NCBI GenBank assembly: GCA_964494505.1
Contig: CAZBRO010000018.1
Span: 1-64,000, forward strand
Reading direction: 5' to 3'
Length of the DNA stretch: 64,000 bases
Origin: CAIYRG01 sp964494505
Lineage (GTDB): Bacteria > Pseudomonadota > Alphaproteobacteria > Micropepsales > Micropepsaceae
Part shown: positions 21,127 to 29,217 of the stretch, piece after piece
How the letters are laid out: every line of letters begins with the position of its first letter
How positions within the stretch are numbered: position 1 is the stretch's first letter
Notes under the pieces: generated by a model
Seen by the model: only the letters and a program-made list of their open reading frames with translations
What the model was told of the DNA's origin: nothing
The model's database searches: none
Translations under genes and position numbers: made by a program

Positions 21127-21632
21127 GTGACCCCTCCAAATTACACCAATCCGCCCGGATGAAACCGGTCGGAGAACACGTTCGGGTTGTGAGTTTTTCC
21201 CCCGATGCAACGAACCCTATGCTACCGAATTATTACGAGCAATCTTAGAATTGTGATGGAACCATTTCACCAACGGTTTGTATTAACGCGTCATCGGGGC
21301 ACTCGGCCTAGCCGATCATGGTTAATGCATGTTCCATGAGCAGAAGCCGCCGAAGAGGGGCTTGCCGGTTGCGTTTCTTGAGCGTTGCAATTTCACGCCA
21401 AGCCCGTTCAGTGATTCGCCGTCCTCACAGGCGTGGCGCGTGTGGCGCATTCGAGCGGGTCGATCGAACTTGGGTGAGGGAAATCTCCGGGCGGAATATA
21501 CTCTGTACAAGGATTATCCAGGTTGGCGGCGATTCCACCGGATGGGCTGCCCCGCCCCGGCGCTTCGGCTTCTCCGCGCCCCAAGGGTCTCGGGTTGTGT
21601 ACGGTGGCGAACCAAGCGCGCTTACGGACCTT
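21127..21632. other. Intergenic region upstream of the RTX gene
   Basis: About 500 bases between the RTX start and a 52-codon gene on the same strand. The first 180 bases are AT-richer than the surroundings and should hold the RTX promoter; a weak -35/-10 pair (TTGGTG, 17 bases, TTCTAA) can be read on the minus strand around 21250-21285. The rest contains only frames with arginine/proline-rich, unfamiliar translations and no ribosome sites, so I see no gene in it. Confidence 0.4.
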
Positions 21633-21791
21633 TCAGAACCATCGCCAGGCAAAATAGCCGAACGCGACCCAGAACAGGATGCATCCTCCGATCCAGATCC
21701 CCAACGCATAGGCCGGGCGCCGTTCGGGCCGCATGCCCCTTTCGGGCGGACGCCCTTTGGGGGAAATCACGCGAAATTTCGGGCCGGCCAT
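21633..21791 (-). CDS. Small single-helix membrane protein, 52 residues
   Basis: ATG at 21791 follows GGAGGG with a 5-base gap, a strong ribosome site. The product begins MAGPKFRVISPKGRPPERG, is very basic (many Arg/Pro) for 30 residues, then has one hydrophobic helix (ALGIWIGGCILFWVAFGYF) and ends AWRWF. Basic N-terminus plus one C-terminal helix suggests a cytoplasmic-side-in small membrane protein. I do not recognise a named family. It lies about 500 bases upstream of the RTX gene on the same strand; whether it is co-transcribed is unknown. Confidence 0.65.
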   Translation of the reverse strand: MAGPKFRVISPKGRPPERGMRPERRPAYALGIWIGGCILFWVAFGYFAWRWF

Positions 21792-21943
21792 GTGCACCCT
21801 CCGCGTTCAACATGGGGGAGCAATTCGTGTGCCACATTCCTGTCATTTGAAATTCACCGGACTTTCCCGGGATTTACACAAATCGGCGGCAGACCTATGT
21901 AAATTTTTCCGACATGTTCGGCTCTGAACCAGGGACTTATTCC

Positions 21944-22006
21944 ATGGAACCAATCACCGCGATGCGCGTTTACGGCGCACTATTGGATCGAGGCGATTTT
22001 CCGTGA
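21944..22006 (+). CDS. Possible 20-residue leader peptide
   Basis: ATG at 21944, preceded by AGGGA 8-9 bases upstream, opens a 20-codon frame (MEPITAMRVYGALLDRGDFP). Its stop overlaps the GTG start of the next gene in a GTGA junction at 22003-22006, the usual sign of translational coupling. It could be a real upstream peptide or a chance frame; there is no homology argument. Confidence 0.3.
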   Translation: MEPITAMRVYGALLDRGDFP

Positions 22007-22239
22007 ACTACGTGTACGAGCAGTACCGCCTTCAGGCGGGTTTATGCCGTGAGTTGTCTGAGCGGGCCGGAAACGCCGAACTGGCTCAAGAGTGGCTGCA
22101 GATGGCGGCAGGATTTCTCGCCATAATTCCCGAATCGGATCCGGCTCAGGCGGTTTACGTCCTCTCGGAGCCGGAGAGCGTCCCGCGCCCCCTTTCCGAG
22201 GGGGATCGCTATCAGCTCGCGCTGGGCTCCAGCCGGTAG
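22003..22239 (+). CDS. Small helical protein of unknown function, 78 residues
   Basis: Starts with GTG at 22003. The segment YRLQAGLCRELSERAGNAEL-AQEWLQMAAGFLAI resembles a group of short alphaproteobacterial proteins built on a Y-R-x-x-A-x-x-C-R-x-L-A motif followed by a W-L-x-M-A helix; their function is not known to me. The C-terminal third is acidic and proline-containing. No strong ribosome site precedes the GTG, but the GTGA overlap with a 20-codon upstream frame could supply translation by coupling. Confidence 0.55.
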   Translation: MNYVYEQYRLQAGLCRELSERAGNAELAQEWLQMAAGFLAIIPESDPAQAVYVLSEPESVPRPLSEGDRYQLALGSSR

Positions 22240-22464
22240 CTCCGAGCATCACAGCTTCTATCGCCCGAAACCTGCGAGTATAAATGGCGCAGTGCGTTGA
22301 CCGTCTTTGAACCGCAACATACTGAATGGAATAAATAATCTGGAGACGCCTGCGGACTGCGCCGATGTATCCTTATGTCTCCGGCGACTCGGCCGGCCGG
22401 AGGGGGCGCCGATCAGTTCGGCGGATGTTTGGGCGTTCGGCTCGTCCTTTGGCGGCAGTCCCGA

Positions 22465-22794
22465 TTAATGCACGCCTCCATGCGACTGAATGAGCATCAT
22501 GTCGTTAATGGTGTCCTGTTGGCGTAACGTCGCCATCAGGGATTCCAGTTGCGAAGCAAGATTCATCGCGCCGTTTAGAGGAAGAACCAAGCGGGCTGCC
22601 GTCACCCTTCTTCCGGTCGGCCCCCCTTGAGCGGTCGGCCGGTCGAACCGATTGACCACAAACTCCATGCGGATGGACGTTCCATCGAAGACCACGGTTT
22701 CCAAATAGTCCGCATATGTCTCGGCGACCTCAGGCCGCTCGACATAGGTCAATTGCGGGACAGCGTCGTTATCGGACTTATTTTGCATCGTCAT
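22465..22794 (-). CDS. DUF3467-like small protein, 109 residues
   Basis: The ATG at 22794 is preferred over a TTG 18 bases upstream because GAGGAG lies 10 bases before it. The core VERPEVAETYADYLE followed by a SIRMEFVVNRFDRP strand matches the layout of DUF3467-type proteins (E-T-Y-A-x-Y then a beta strand with F-x-x-x-F). Function unknown. It follows the 131-residue gene at 22809-23204 after 14 bases, so the two probably form one operon on the minus strand. Confidence 0.6.
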   Translation of the reverse strand: MTMQNKSDNDAVPQLTYVERPEVAETYADYLETVVFDGTSIRMEFVVNRFDRPTAQGGPTGRRVTAARLVLPLNGAMNLASQLESLMATLRQQDTINDMMLIQSHGGVH

Positions 22795-22808
22795 TTTGGG
22801 CTCGCTCC

Positions 22809-23204
22809 TCAATTCTTGATGAAATCCGGCCTCGTACGGGCGCGAGCCTCTCGGATCATATTCTCACAACGTTGGAGATCGTCGTCGGTCAACCCGAACG
22901 ACACCGCAAACCCGTCCTGCGTGGCTAAAGTCAGGATCGCGATTTCCTTGATATGGGATGCCTCGATATCCACGGCGCCCAACGGGTAGACGATGCGCAA
23001 AGTGTCATCGCGATAGCGCATCTTAAGCGCCTGCGATGCCATTTGCGGCAATGTCATGATCAATTGAACAAGGCATTCCGCCGGCAGGCTCAAGCCGAGC
23101 GAGTGTCCCGATTCATCGGCGACATTCATGCAAAACCGCGACCCGTCCGGCGCGATCTCGAATGTCGTGAGCCTGTCCCCTAAAATCTTGTCGTTGACGC
23201 CCAT
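22809..23204 (-). CDS. Hypothetical protein, 131 residues
   Basis: Reads MGVNDKILGDRLTTFEIAPD and continues as an alternating strand/helix protein without signal peptide or membrane helix; an ADESGHSLGLSLPAECLVQL segment is typical of this sort of small cytosolic protein that accompanies DUF3467-like partners. The ribosome site before ATG 23204 is weak. It is the first gene of a two-gene minus-strand unit and diverges from the ModE-like promoter at 23230-23286. No function can be assigned. Confidence 0.6.
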   Translation of the reverse strand: MGVNDKILGDRLTTFEIAPDGSRFCMNVADESGHSLGLSLPAECLVQLIMTLPQMASQALKMRYRDDTLRIVYPLGAVDIEASHIKEIAILTLATQDGFAVSFGLTDDDLQRCENMIREARARTRPDFIKN

Positions 23205-23229
23205 GGAGAAAATACGGTGCCCCGTGTCC

Positions 23230-23286
23230 TTGACAACGCGGTAGCTCTAGCGTGAAATCTCTCGTGATGTCCAATTGAATATAACG
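23230..23286 (+). promoter_or_regulatory. Promoter with ModE-like operator (box B)
   Basis: A -35 TTGACA (23230-23235), 17-base spacer and TGAAAT (23253-23258) are followed at once by CGTGATGT-N8-ATATAACG (23263-23286). Read on the other strand this is CGTTATAT-N8-ACATCACG, the same 8-8-8 inverted repeat seen at 24209 and 33582 and very close to the E. coli modA operator (CGTTATAT-N8-ACATAACG, from memory). The operator would cover the transcription start, as for repression by molybdate-loaded ModE. Confidence 0.7.
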
Positions 23287-23364
23287 TCGGATGGGGCTGT
23301 CGGAGATTCGGGTTCGGACCGCGGTGCCCACGCTCTTCCAGCGCAAATCATCCAATGGTGATCG

Positions 23365-23592
23365 ATGTCTGAAGTCAGCCAGCCCTCGGCGTTTGGAGAT
23401 CGCGAGATTTGGAGCGCTGCGAACGCTTTGGTCGATACGCATGGCGAAAATGCGCCGCTCTACGCTTTGCACTGCGCCGGTCTATCGCTGGAAGTCGGCA
23501 ATTTCGCCCGCGCGGCGCGCTGGCGACTGGTGTGGCAGGCGACGCAACAATTGATGGGCATCGACGGATCCGACACCCGCCTTCGAAATTAG
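23365..23592 (+). CDS. Small hypothetical protein, 75 residues
   Basis: ATG 23365. The product contains DREIWSAANALVDTHGENAP then an ARAARWRLVWQATQQLMG helix. This matches the layout of short alphaproteobacterial DUF6961-like proteins (E-x-W-x-x-A-x-x-x-x-x-x-H-G-x-x-A-P, then a helix ending in L-M/L). Those proteins have no known function. It lies 80 bases downstream of ModE-like box B and 68 bases upstream of the Mop gene, so it is probably the first gene of a molybdate-responsive pair. Confidence 0.65.
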   Translation: MSEVSQPSAFGDREIWSAANALVDTHGENAPLYALHCAGLSLEVGNFARAARWRLVWQATQQLMGIDGSDTRLRN

Positions 23593-23660
23593 AAATCCCC
23601 GAAATCGCCCAACGGCCAGAACTTCCATATTGTCCGAAGGGGCATCTTTGAGGACCGGCG

Positions 23661-23867
23661 ATGAAACTCAGCGCACGCAATCAGATCAAAGGCAAAATTG
23701 CCGAACTGCACAAAGGACAGACCACAGCCCATGTCCGGATCGACATCGGAAATGGCGTGGTGGTTACCTCGTCCATTACCAACGAAGCGGTCGACGAACT
23801 CAGTCTCAAAGTCGGCGACGATGTTGTTGCCGTTATAAAAGCATCCGACGTCATGGTTGGAAAATAG
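23661..23867 (+). CDS. Mop/TOBE-domain molybdate-binding protein (molbindin), 68 residues
   Basis: The whole protein is one Mop domain: it begins MKLSARNQIKGKIAELHKG, continues with a GNGVVVTSSITNEAVDEL strand-loop and ends LKVGDDVVAVIKASDVMVGK. SARN-Q-I-K-G-K-I and the final A-V-I-K-A-S-x-V-M are hallmarks of molbindins and of the C-terminal domains of ModE and ModC. Molbindins assemble into hexamers that store or buffer molybdate or tungstate in the cytoplasm. Length (68) is typical for a single-Mop protein. It lies downstream of ModE-like box B with one gene between, which supports molybdenum as the signal for this region. Confidence 0.93.
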   Translation: MKLSARNQIKGKIAELHKGQTTAHVRIDIGNGVVVTSSITNEAVDELSLKVGDDVVAVIKASDVMVGK

Positions 23868-24167
23868 AGGTCACGTTCAACCCGCGCGCACGCCAATGAG
23901 GACCTCGTTCTCACGCGTCAATTTGGCTCCGCCACCATTGGCGCCGCGCGTCATCGTGGCGGCGAGCGGCGCGCCGGATCTATGCTCTGCCGCATCGAGC
24001 AGTTTTCAGGCGTGTGCGTAGTTCATCTTCATCGCGACTGCCGGGCCCTTGATCGAAACCCCATTCCGCAACGCGTTCGAGGAGCCGCGCTTTTCCCGCC
24101 CCGAACGGTCCTGCGCCCCCCGGAATCGATCCGGATGAAAAGTGTTGCCACGAGCGAAACCGTGACA
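23868..24167. other. Gap with no recognisable gene
   Basis: Three hundred bases between the Mop gene and the promoter of the binding-protein operon. Short frames exist on both strands, but their translations are Arg/Pro-rich and none has a ribosome site. I see no clear terminator or RNA structure. Confidence 0.4.
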
Positions 24168-24232
24168 TTGCGGCGCATCGCCCCGGTGCTTGAATACAAG
24201 AGATGCCTCGTGATATCCAGATAAATATAACC
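24168..24232 (+). promoter_or_regulatory. Promoter with ModE-like operator (box A) of the five-gene uptake operon
   Basis: A possible -35 TTGCGG (24168-24173), 17-base spacer and -10 TGAATA (24191-24196) precede CGTGATAT-N8-ATATAACC at 24209-24232. This is the third member of the 8-8-8 inverted-repeat family; the outermost right base differs (C instead of G). The operon's first ATG is at 24252 with GGAGGG at 24238. All three boxes sit just after a TGAA-type -10, pointing to a shared repressor. Confidence 0.7.
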
Positions 24233-24251
24233 GTCATGGAGGGCGAGCACG

Positions 24252-25625
24252 ATGCGCATCAGCTGGTTCCGTAGCGGGCCGCTTCATGCCTGCAGGAAAC
24301 CCGGTTCGGGCAGGTCTTGCTTGGCTTCCCTCATAGGCGCTGCGTTTGTCTTATCCGCGCTGCTGGCCCAATCCGCGACGGCGGCCGACTCTCCCATCGT
24401 TGTACTGACCTCCTATCCGGAGGAACTGACAAGCGCTTACGAAAAGGCATTCGAACAGACCCATCCCGGAACCGATGTGCAGATCGTCTGGCAGCAGGGG
24501 CGCGATGCCATCGCCACGCTGAAGAAACCGGACCATGGCGGCGTCGATGTCTATTGGGCCCCAGCGCTGTTCAATTTCCCTGCGCTGGCGCAGACGGGAA
24601 CGTTTGAAAAACGCGATGTCGACCGCAAACAAGTGCCGGGCCGCATCGGCGCTCAACCCATTTCCGATCCAAATGGATATTTCGAAGCGTTTGAAGTCGC
24701 GGGTTATGGCATCGTCACAAATCCGGCGCTGTTGAAGAGCCGGGGGATTGCGCCGCCGAAAAGCTGGGACGATCTCGCGCAGCCCGCATATTCCGGACTG
24801 GTCGTCATGCCGATTGCTTCGCGGATCGGGTTCTCGCCGCAGCTTTACGACATCATTTTGCAAGGCACGGGCTGGGACAAAGGCTGGGCCTTGCTTTCGG
24901 AGATGGCAGGCAACGCGACGCTGACGGCAAAAGGCGGCGAGATCGCCGACAATGTTGCCGACGGCAAAGCGGGCGCGGCCATCGCCATCGATTTCCTGAT
25001 TCGCAATGCGATCTCGGACGGCAAACCTGTATCGCTTGTCTATCCGGCGGGGACGGCATTCCTGCCGGCCTATGCCGCTGTGGTGGCTTCTGCGCCCCAC
25101 GCAGAGGGGGCCCGGGAATTCGCCTCTTTCCTCGTATCCGATTCCGGCCAGGGGCTTCTCTTTGCTCCGGGGGCCGCCCGTTATCCGATTCGGCCATCCG
25201 TCTACGCGCGTGCGCCGCAAGGAACGGTCAACCCGTTCGCGCTGCCCAATGGTGCGACCTTTGCTTACGACCTCAATCTCGGCCCCGCGCGCTCACCGAT
25301 TATTTCCGCATTGTTCGATAGCGCCATCGCAGCGCGGGCCGAGCGTCTGAAGGGGATGTGGGCGGCCATCCACCAAGCGGAAGCGAAGGCCAAAAGCCAA
25401 GCGGCGCGGGACGAGATCGCACAAGCCCGAAGCCTTGCCGGCTGGGTACCCGTGACGGCGGCGGAGGCAAGCGATCTCTCGTACCTGCAGCAGTTCGAGC
25501 CTCAAGGGAAGAACATGAACCCCGCTGCGGCGGCGCTCGTCGGAAACTGGGCCGCGCAAATGGACGAAAAGCAAACGCAGGCCCTTCGTCTCGCACAGAA
25601 CGCGCTCGGCGCTGCCACGCCGTGA
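24252..25625 (+). CDS. Periplasmic ABC-type substrate-binding protein, 457 residues
   Basis: An N-terminal signal sequence (helix LIGAAFVLSALLAQ, cleavage after QSATAA) precedes a family 1-like solute-binding fold: IVVLTSYPEELTSAYEKAFE, then a VDVYWAPALF segment, then PKSWDDLAQPAYSGLVVMP, typical of AfuA/FutA-type metal-binding proteins. A charged helical tail of about 90 residues (370-457) is longer than usual. No ABC permease or ATPase is near it. It is the first gene of an operon behind ModE-like box A, overlaps the next gene by GTGA and is followed by a TonB receptor. The ligand is therefore inferred to be a molybdate/tungstate species or chelate; iron is the alternative. Confidence 0.8.
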   Translation: MRISWFRSGPLHACRKPGSGRSCLASLIGAAFVLSALLAQSATAADSPIVVLTSYPEELTSAYEKAFEQTHPGTDVQIVWQQGRDAIATLKKPDHGGVDVYWAPALFNFPALAQTGTFEKRDVDRKQVPGRIGAQPISDPNGYFEAFEVAGYGIVTNPALLKSRGIAPPKSWDDLAQPAYSGLVVMPIASRIGFSPQLYDIILQGTGWDKGWALLSEMAGNATLTAKGGEIADNVADGKAGAAIAIDFLIRNAISDGKPVSLVYPAGTAFLPAYAAVVASAPHAEGAREFASFLVSDSGQGLLFAPGAARYPIRPSVYARAPQGTVNPFALPNGATFAYDLNLGPARSPIISALFDSAIAARAERLKGMWAAIHQAEAKAKSQAARDEIAQARSLAGWVPVTAAEASDLSYLQQFEPQGKNMNPAAAALVGNWAAQMDEKQTQALRLAQNALGAATP

Positions 25626-26986
25626 TTGGGCGAACGGCTCTATCGCTCGGCATCGTCTGTTTGGCGGCGTCCGGACTGGCGATTGCCGCCTCCGACACGG
25701 ACGTGGCCGTGGAAAATTCGGGCCGCGCCGCGTTTCAGCAGCCCATGCCATTTCTCGATTCTGCCGCGGTGGAGCGGTTTCGGGCCGGGGCCGCGATTTT
25801 CCGCCAGCCATGGCTGGTGGCGCCATCGGACGATGATTCCCGCTTCGACGGGCTGGGCCCGCTGTCGAACCGGCTGTCCTGCGTCGGCTGTCATATCGGC
25901 AATGGGCGAGGTGAGCCCTCCGCCGGCGAAACCGATGTCATGCGAAGCATGCTGGTGCGCTTGAGCGTCCGAGGGAGAACCGCCGAAGGCGCGCCGCTCC
26001 CTGAACCGGCCTATGGCGACCAGCTTCAACCGGATGGCGTGACCGGGGTCCCGGGCGAGGGCAGCGCCAGCATCCGTTGGCACGAGTCCGCACAGACATT
26101 GACCGACGGTGCGCATATTTCCCTTCGCCGGCCTGAGCTTGTGCTTCGGGAGCTCCACTATGGACCTCTTGCGCCGGACACGATGACATCGCTCCGCATG
26201 GCGCCTGCCATTTTTGGTCTTGGTTTGCTGGAGGCCGTCCCTGAGGCGGAACTGATCGCCCTCGCCGACCCCAACGATGAAAATCATGACGGCGTGCGCG
26301 GACGGCTCAATCGGGTTTGGGATGCCGCGGCAGGGCGCATGGCCATTGGCCGCTTCGGCCTCAAGGCCAACCAACCGAACCTGCGCCAACAGGTGGCCGC
26401 CGCCTTGATCGGCGACATGGGCATCACCTCGCACCTCTTCCGGGAACAGAATTGCACTGCAGCGGAAAGGGCCTGCGCACAGGCTCCAACCGGCGGCGAT
26501 CCAGAGATCTCGGACGCCGATTTCGCGACCCTTGCCGGCTATATCGAGGCCGTGGCGCCGCCCGCGCCACGCCAATCCGACGACCGGGCGGTGAAAGATG
26601 GCGAAGCTTTATTTCGGACGATAGGCTGCGCCGCCTGCCATGTGCCGTCGCTTACGACCGGCGAGAACCCCCAATTTCCTGGGGCGGCGTACAAGGTCAT
26701 CCATCCCTATACGGACCTTCTGCTGCATGACATGGGCGAAGGTCTTGCGGACGGGCGCCCCGATTTCGAGGCTTCCGGCCGCGACTGGCGCACCGCGCCG
26801 CTATGGGGAATCGGCCTTGCGGGCGCTGTCGCTGCGCATCCCGCCTATCTGCACGACGGACGCGCGCGCGGCCTTGACGAGGCCATCCTCTGGCACGGCG
26901 GCGAGGCCCAGCGTTCACGCGAGAGTTTCGCGGCGCTTTCTGCCGCCAACCGTCAGGCCGTCATCGCTTTCTTGAACCATCTGTAA
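25622..26986 (+). CDS. Di-haem oxidoreductase, putative peroxidase (DHOR/DUF1111 family), 454 residues
   Basis: GTG start at 25622 overlaps the previous stop (GTGA). A signal peptide (ALSLGIVCLAASGLAIAAS) is followed by two c-type haem sites: C87-VG-C90-H91 and C336-AA-C339-H340. The context of each (RLSCVGCHIGNGRG; IGCAACHVPSL) and the DLLLHDMGEGLADGRPDFEA and AAHPAYLHDGRARGL stretches are characteristic of the DHOR family, periplasmic proteins distantly related to MauG/CcpA peroxidases and often encoded beside metal-uptake genes. Reaction unknown; a redox step on metal or chelator in the periplasm is plausible given its place between a binding protein and a TonB receptor. Confidence 0.88.
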   Translation: MIGRTALSLGIVCLAASGLAIAASDTDVAVENSGRAAFQQPMPFLDSAAVERFRAGAAIFRQPWLVAPSDDDSRFDGLGPLSNRLSCVGCHIGNGRGEPSAGETDVMRSMLVRLSVRGRTAEGAPLPEPAYGDQLQPDGVTGVPGEGSASIRWHESAQTLTDGAHISLRRPELVLRELHYGPLAPDTMTSLRMAPAIFGLGLLEAVPEAELIALADPNDENHDGVRGRLNRVWDAAAGRMAIGRFGLKANQPNLRQQVAAALIGDMGITSHLFREQNCTAAERACAQAPTGGDPEISDADFATLAGYIEAVAPPAPRQSDDRAVKDGEALFRTIGCAACHVPSLTTGENPQFPGAAYKVIHPYTDLLLHDMGEGLADGRPDFEASGRDWRTAPLWGIGLAGAVAAHPAYLHDGRARGLDEAILWHGGEAQRSRESFAALSAANRQAVIAFLNHL

Positions 26987-27017
26987 CCGAAAAAGACCAA
27001 CTGCCTCGGGGGGCTCC

Positions 27018-29189
27018 ATGTCGCATGCACTGCTCAGAAATTCCGTTTCCGTTTTCGCTCTGCTGGCGTCAGGCGCGGCACTTGGCCAACAAAGTCCGAT
27101 GCTCGCCGCGAACACTGCCTCTTCGGGTCCCGACAACAGCGTCTTCAATCTCGGCCAGATCGAGCAGGTGACGGTCAACGCCTCCCCGACGTCGGATGCG
27201 ATCAGTCAGAGCACGGTGTCCTCGGACGAAGCCTACAAGTTCAACGCGCTCACGGTGGATCGCGCCATCGATCTGGCGACCGGCGCAGCCTCCGGCTCGA
27301 CGGGGGGACCGCGCAACGAGCGGCTGTTCTTCGTGCGCGGTTTCGACCGCTTCGAATCACCGCTCTATATCGACGGCATTCGTGTGTATCTGCCGGCCGA
27401 CAACCGGCTCGATCTCGGTTTCTTCAACACGGCCGACCTCGCGCAGATCCAGATCGAGAAGGGCTATGTGTCGGTGATGTCGGGTCCCGGCGCACTTGGC
27501 GGCGCCGTCAATCTGGTGACGCGCAAACCCACGCAACCCTTCGAGTATGAAGCCCGCGGCGGTGTCGAGCTCGCCGGAGACGGCAGCTACAATGGTTACA
27601 GCAGTTCCGGTCTCGTCGGCGGCGCCACGGACAAATATTATCTGCAGGCCAGCGGCAGCATCACCAAGACCGATCATTGGAAGCTGTCCGACAAATTCAC
27701 GCCGACAGCGAGCGAGGACGGCGGTGACCGCGACCATTCGGACGCCAAGAATTACAGCTTCAATCTGAAGGCCGGACTGACGCCCAACGCATCCGACGAA
27801 TATTCGCTGAGCTATACGGGCACTTGGGGCCAGAAGGACGCCATGTTCTCAACCACCGATACCGTCGCCTCGCAGAAGGATTGGCGCTGGCCTTACTGGG
27901 ACGTGCAGAGCCTCTATTTTCTGTCGAACACCAAGATCGGCGCCAGCGCCTATGTGAAGACGAAGCTTTACTTCAACAGCTTCCGCAACGGTCTCTATTC
28001 GTACGACAATGCCAATTACAACACGCAGACCACCTCCAAGGCGTTCAGGTCGTATTACACCGACAGCGGCTATGGCGGCAGCGTCGAAGTGGGGAACAAT
28101 TTCGGCGACCGCGACACCCTGAAAGGCGCCTTCTTCTACCGCCGCGACACCCACGTGGAATGGCAGGAAATCTTCTCGCCGGTATTCACCGAGCCGCAGC
28201 AGAAAAGCGTCGAGGACACGTTTTCCTTCGCCGCGGAGAACCGCCTGCACGTCAACGACCAGATCGATTTCGTCACCGGCCTGAGCTATGATTGGCGCAC
28301 CTTGCTGCAGGCGCAGGATTACGTCGATCCGACCGCAAAAGTGGCCGGTTCGTTCGTCAATTATCCGCTCGCCGACGGTCACGCCGGAAACGCACAGGCA
28401 GCCCTGATCTACAATCTGACCGACACCGGCCATGTCTATGCGAACGTGTCGGACCGGGCGCGCTTTCCGACCTTGTTCGAGCGCTTCAGCACGCGCTTCG
28501 GCTCAACGCTTTCCAACCCCGATCTGAAGGCCGAACGCGCGATCAATTACGAGCTCGGGGGAGGCGATGTGCTGTTCGGCAATACGCGCTTCGACGCGGC
28601 CGTCTTTTACAGCAATGTCACCGACGCGCTGGAGAACGTGCCGATCCTTTTCTGCGATACGACCTCGACCACGGCGAAGAACTGCACCGGCGTCGGCGGA
28701 CTTCCCGGTACGACGACCGCGGTCAGCCAGACCCAGAACGTCGGCAGCGGCAAATATTACGGTTTTGAACTCTCCGCCGACAGCTCCATCCTCGACGATT
28801 TGCAAGCCGGTGTGCGGTATACTTATATCAACCGCAATCTGAACGCGCAGAATCCGGCCAATCCGCCATTGCCGGCGAATTACCACCTTACCGGCCTGCC
28901 TTACAGCCAGCTGTTCGCCTATGTGACGTGGGACGTGACGCCGCAATTGAGCATCACCCCGAATATCCAAGCCGCGAGCGACCGCTGGTCCAATCAAAGC
29001 GCAAACAACAACGTCTTTCTGAAAACCGGCGCCTTCGTTCAGGTCAACTTGGAGGTCCAATATTCGCTCACCGACAAGATCGATTTTCAGATTGGCGCGC
29101 GAAACTTGTTCGATCAGAACTACCAATTGGTCGCCGGCTTCCCGTCCGAGGGACGAAATTTCTTCATCAACTTCCGCATCCGGTCCTAA
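27018..29189 (+). CDS. TonB-dependent outer-membrane receptor, 723 residues
   Basis: ATG 27018 follows GGGGGG by 4 bases. Signal peptide to about residue 24, a TonB-box-like EQVTVNA near residue 55, then a plug domain with LFFVRGFDRFESPLYIDGIR, IQIEKGYVSVMSGPGALGG and AVNLVTRKP. The remaining 550 residues alternate as beta-barrel strands, ending NLFDQNYQLVAGFP...FFINFRIRS. It imports a bulky substrate across the outer membrane using TonB energy. Position downstream of ModE-like box A, with a binding protein and DHOR protein, suggests molybdenum or tungsten, possibly as a chelate. The family alone would also allow iron-siderophore. Confidence 0.92.
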   Translation: MSHALLRNSVSVFALLASGAALGQQSPMLAANTASSGPDNSVFNLGQIEQVTVNASPTSDAISQSTVSSDEAYKFNALTVDRAIDLATGAASGSTGGPRNERLFFVRGFDRFESPLYIDGIRVYLPADNRLDLGFFNTADLAQIQIEKGYVSVMSGPGALGGAVNLVTRKPTQPFEYEARGGVELAGDGSYNGYSSSGLVGGATDKYYLQASGSITKTDHWKLSDKFTPTASEDGGDRDHSDAKNYSFNLKAGLTPNASDEYSLSYTGTWGQKDAMFSTTDTVASQKDWRWPYWDVQSLYFLSNTKIGASAYVKTKLYFNSFRNGLYSYDNANYNTQTTSKAFRSYYTDSGYGGSVEVGNNFGDRDTLKGAFFYRRDTHVEWQEIFSPVFTEPQQKSVEDTFSFAAENRLHVNDQIDFVTGLSYDWRTLLQAQDYVDPTAKVAGSFVNYPLADGHAGNAQAALIYNLTDTGHVYANVSDRARFPTLFERFSTRFGSTLSNPDLKAERAINYELGGGDVLFGNTRFDAAVFYSNVTDALENVPILFCDTTSTTAKNCTGVGGLPGTTTAVSQTQNVGSGKYYGFELSADSSILDDLQAGVRYTYINRNLNAQNPANPPLPANYHLTGLPYSQLFAYVTWDVTPQLSITPNIQAASDRWSNQSANNNVFLKTGAFVQVNLEVQYSLTDKIDFQIGARNLFDQNYQLVAGFPSEGRNFFINFRIRS

Positions 29190-29217
29190 ATTGGCCCGGC
29201 CGTCGGACCAGGGCGCC

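Noticed and set aside
21318..21902. Open frames on both strands upstream of the RTX gene (194, 173 and 94 codons)
   Set aside because: Arg/Pro/Ser-rich products without motif or ribosome site; they overlap the better supported 52-residue gene on the minus strand.
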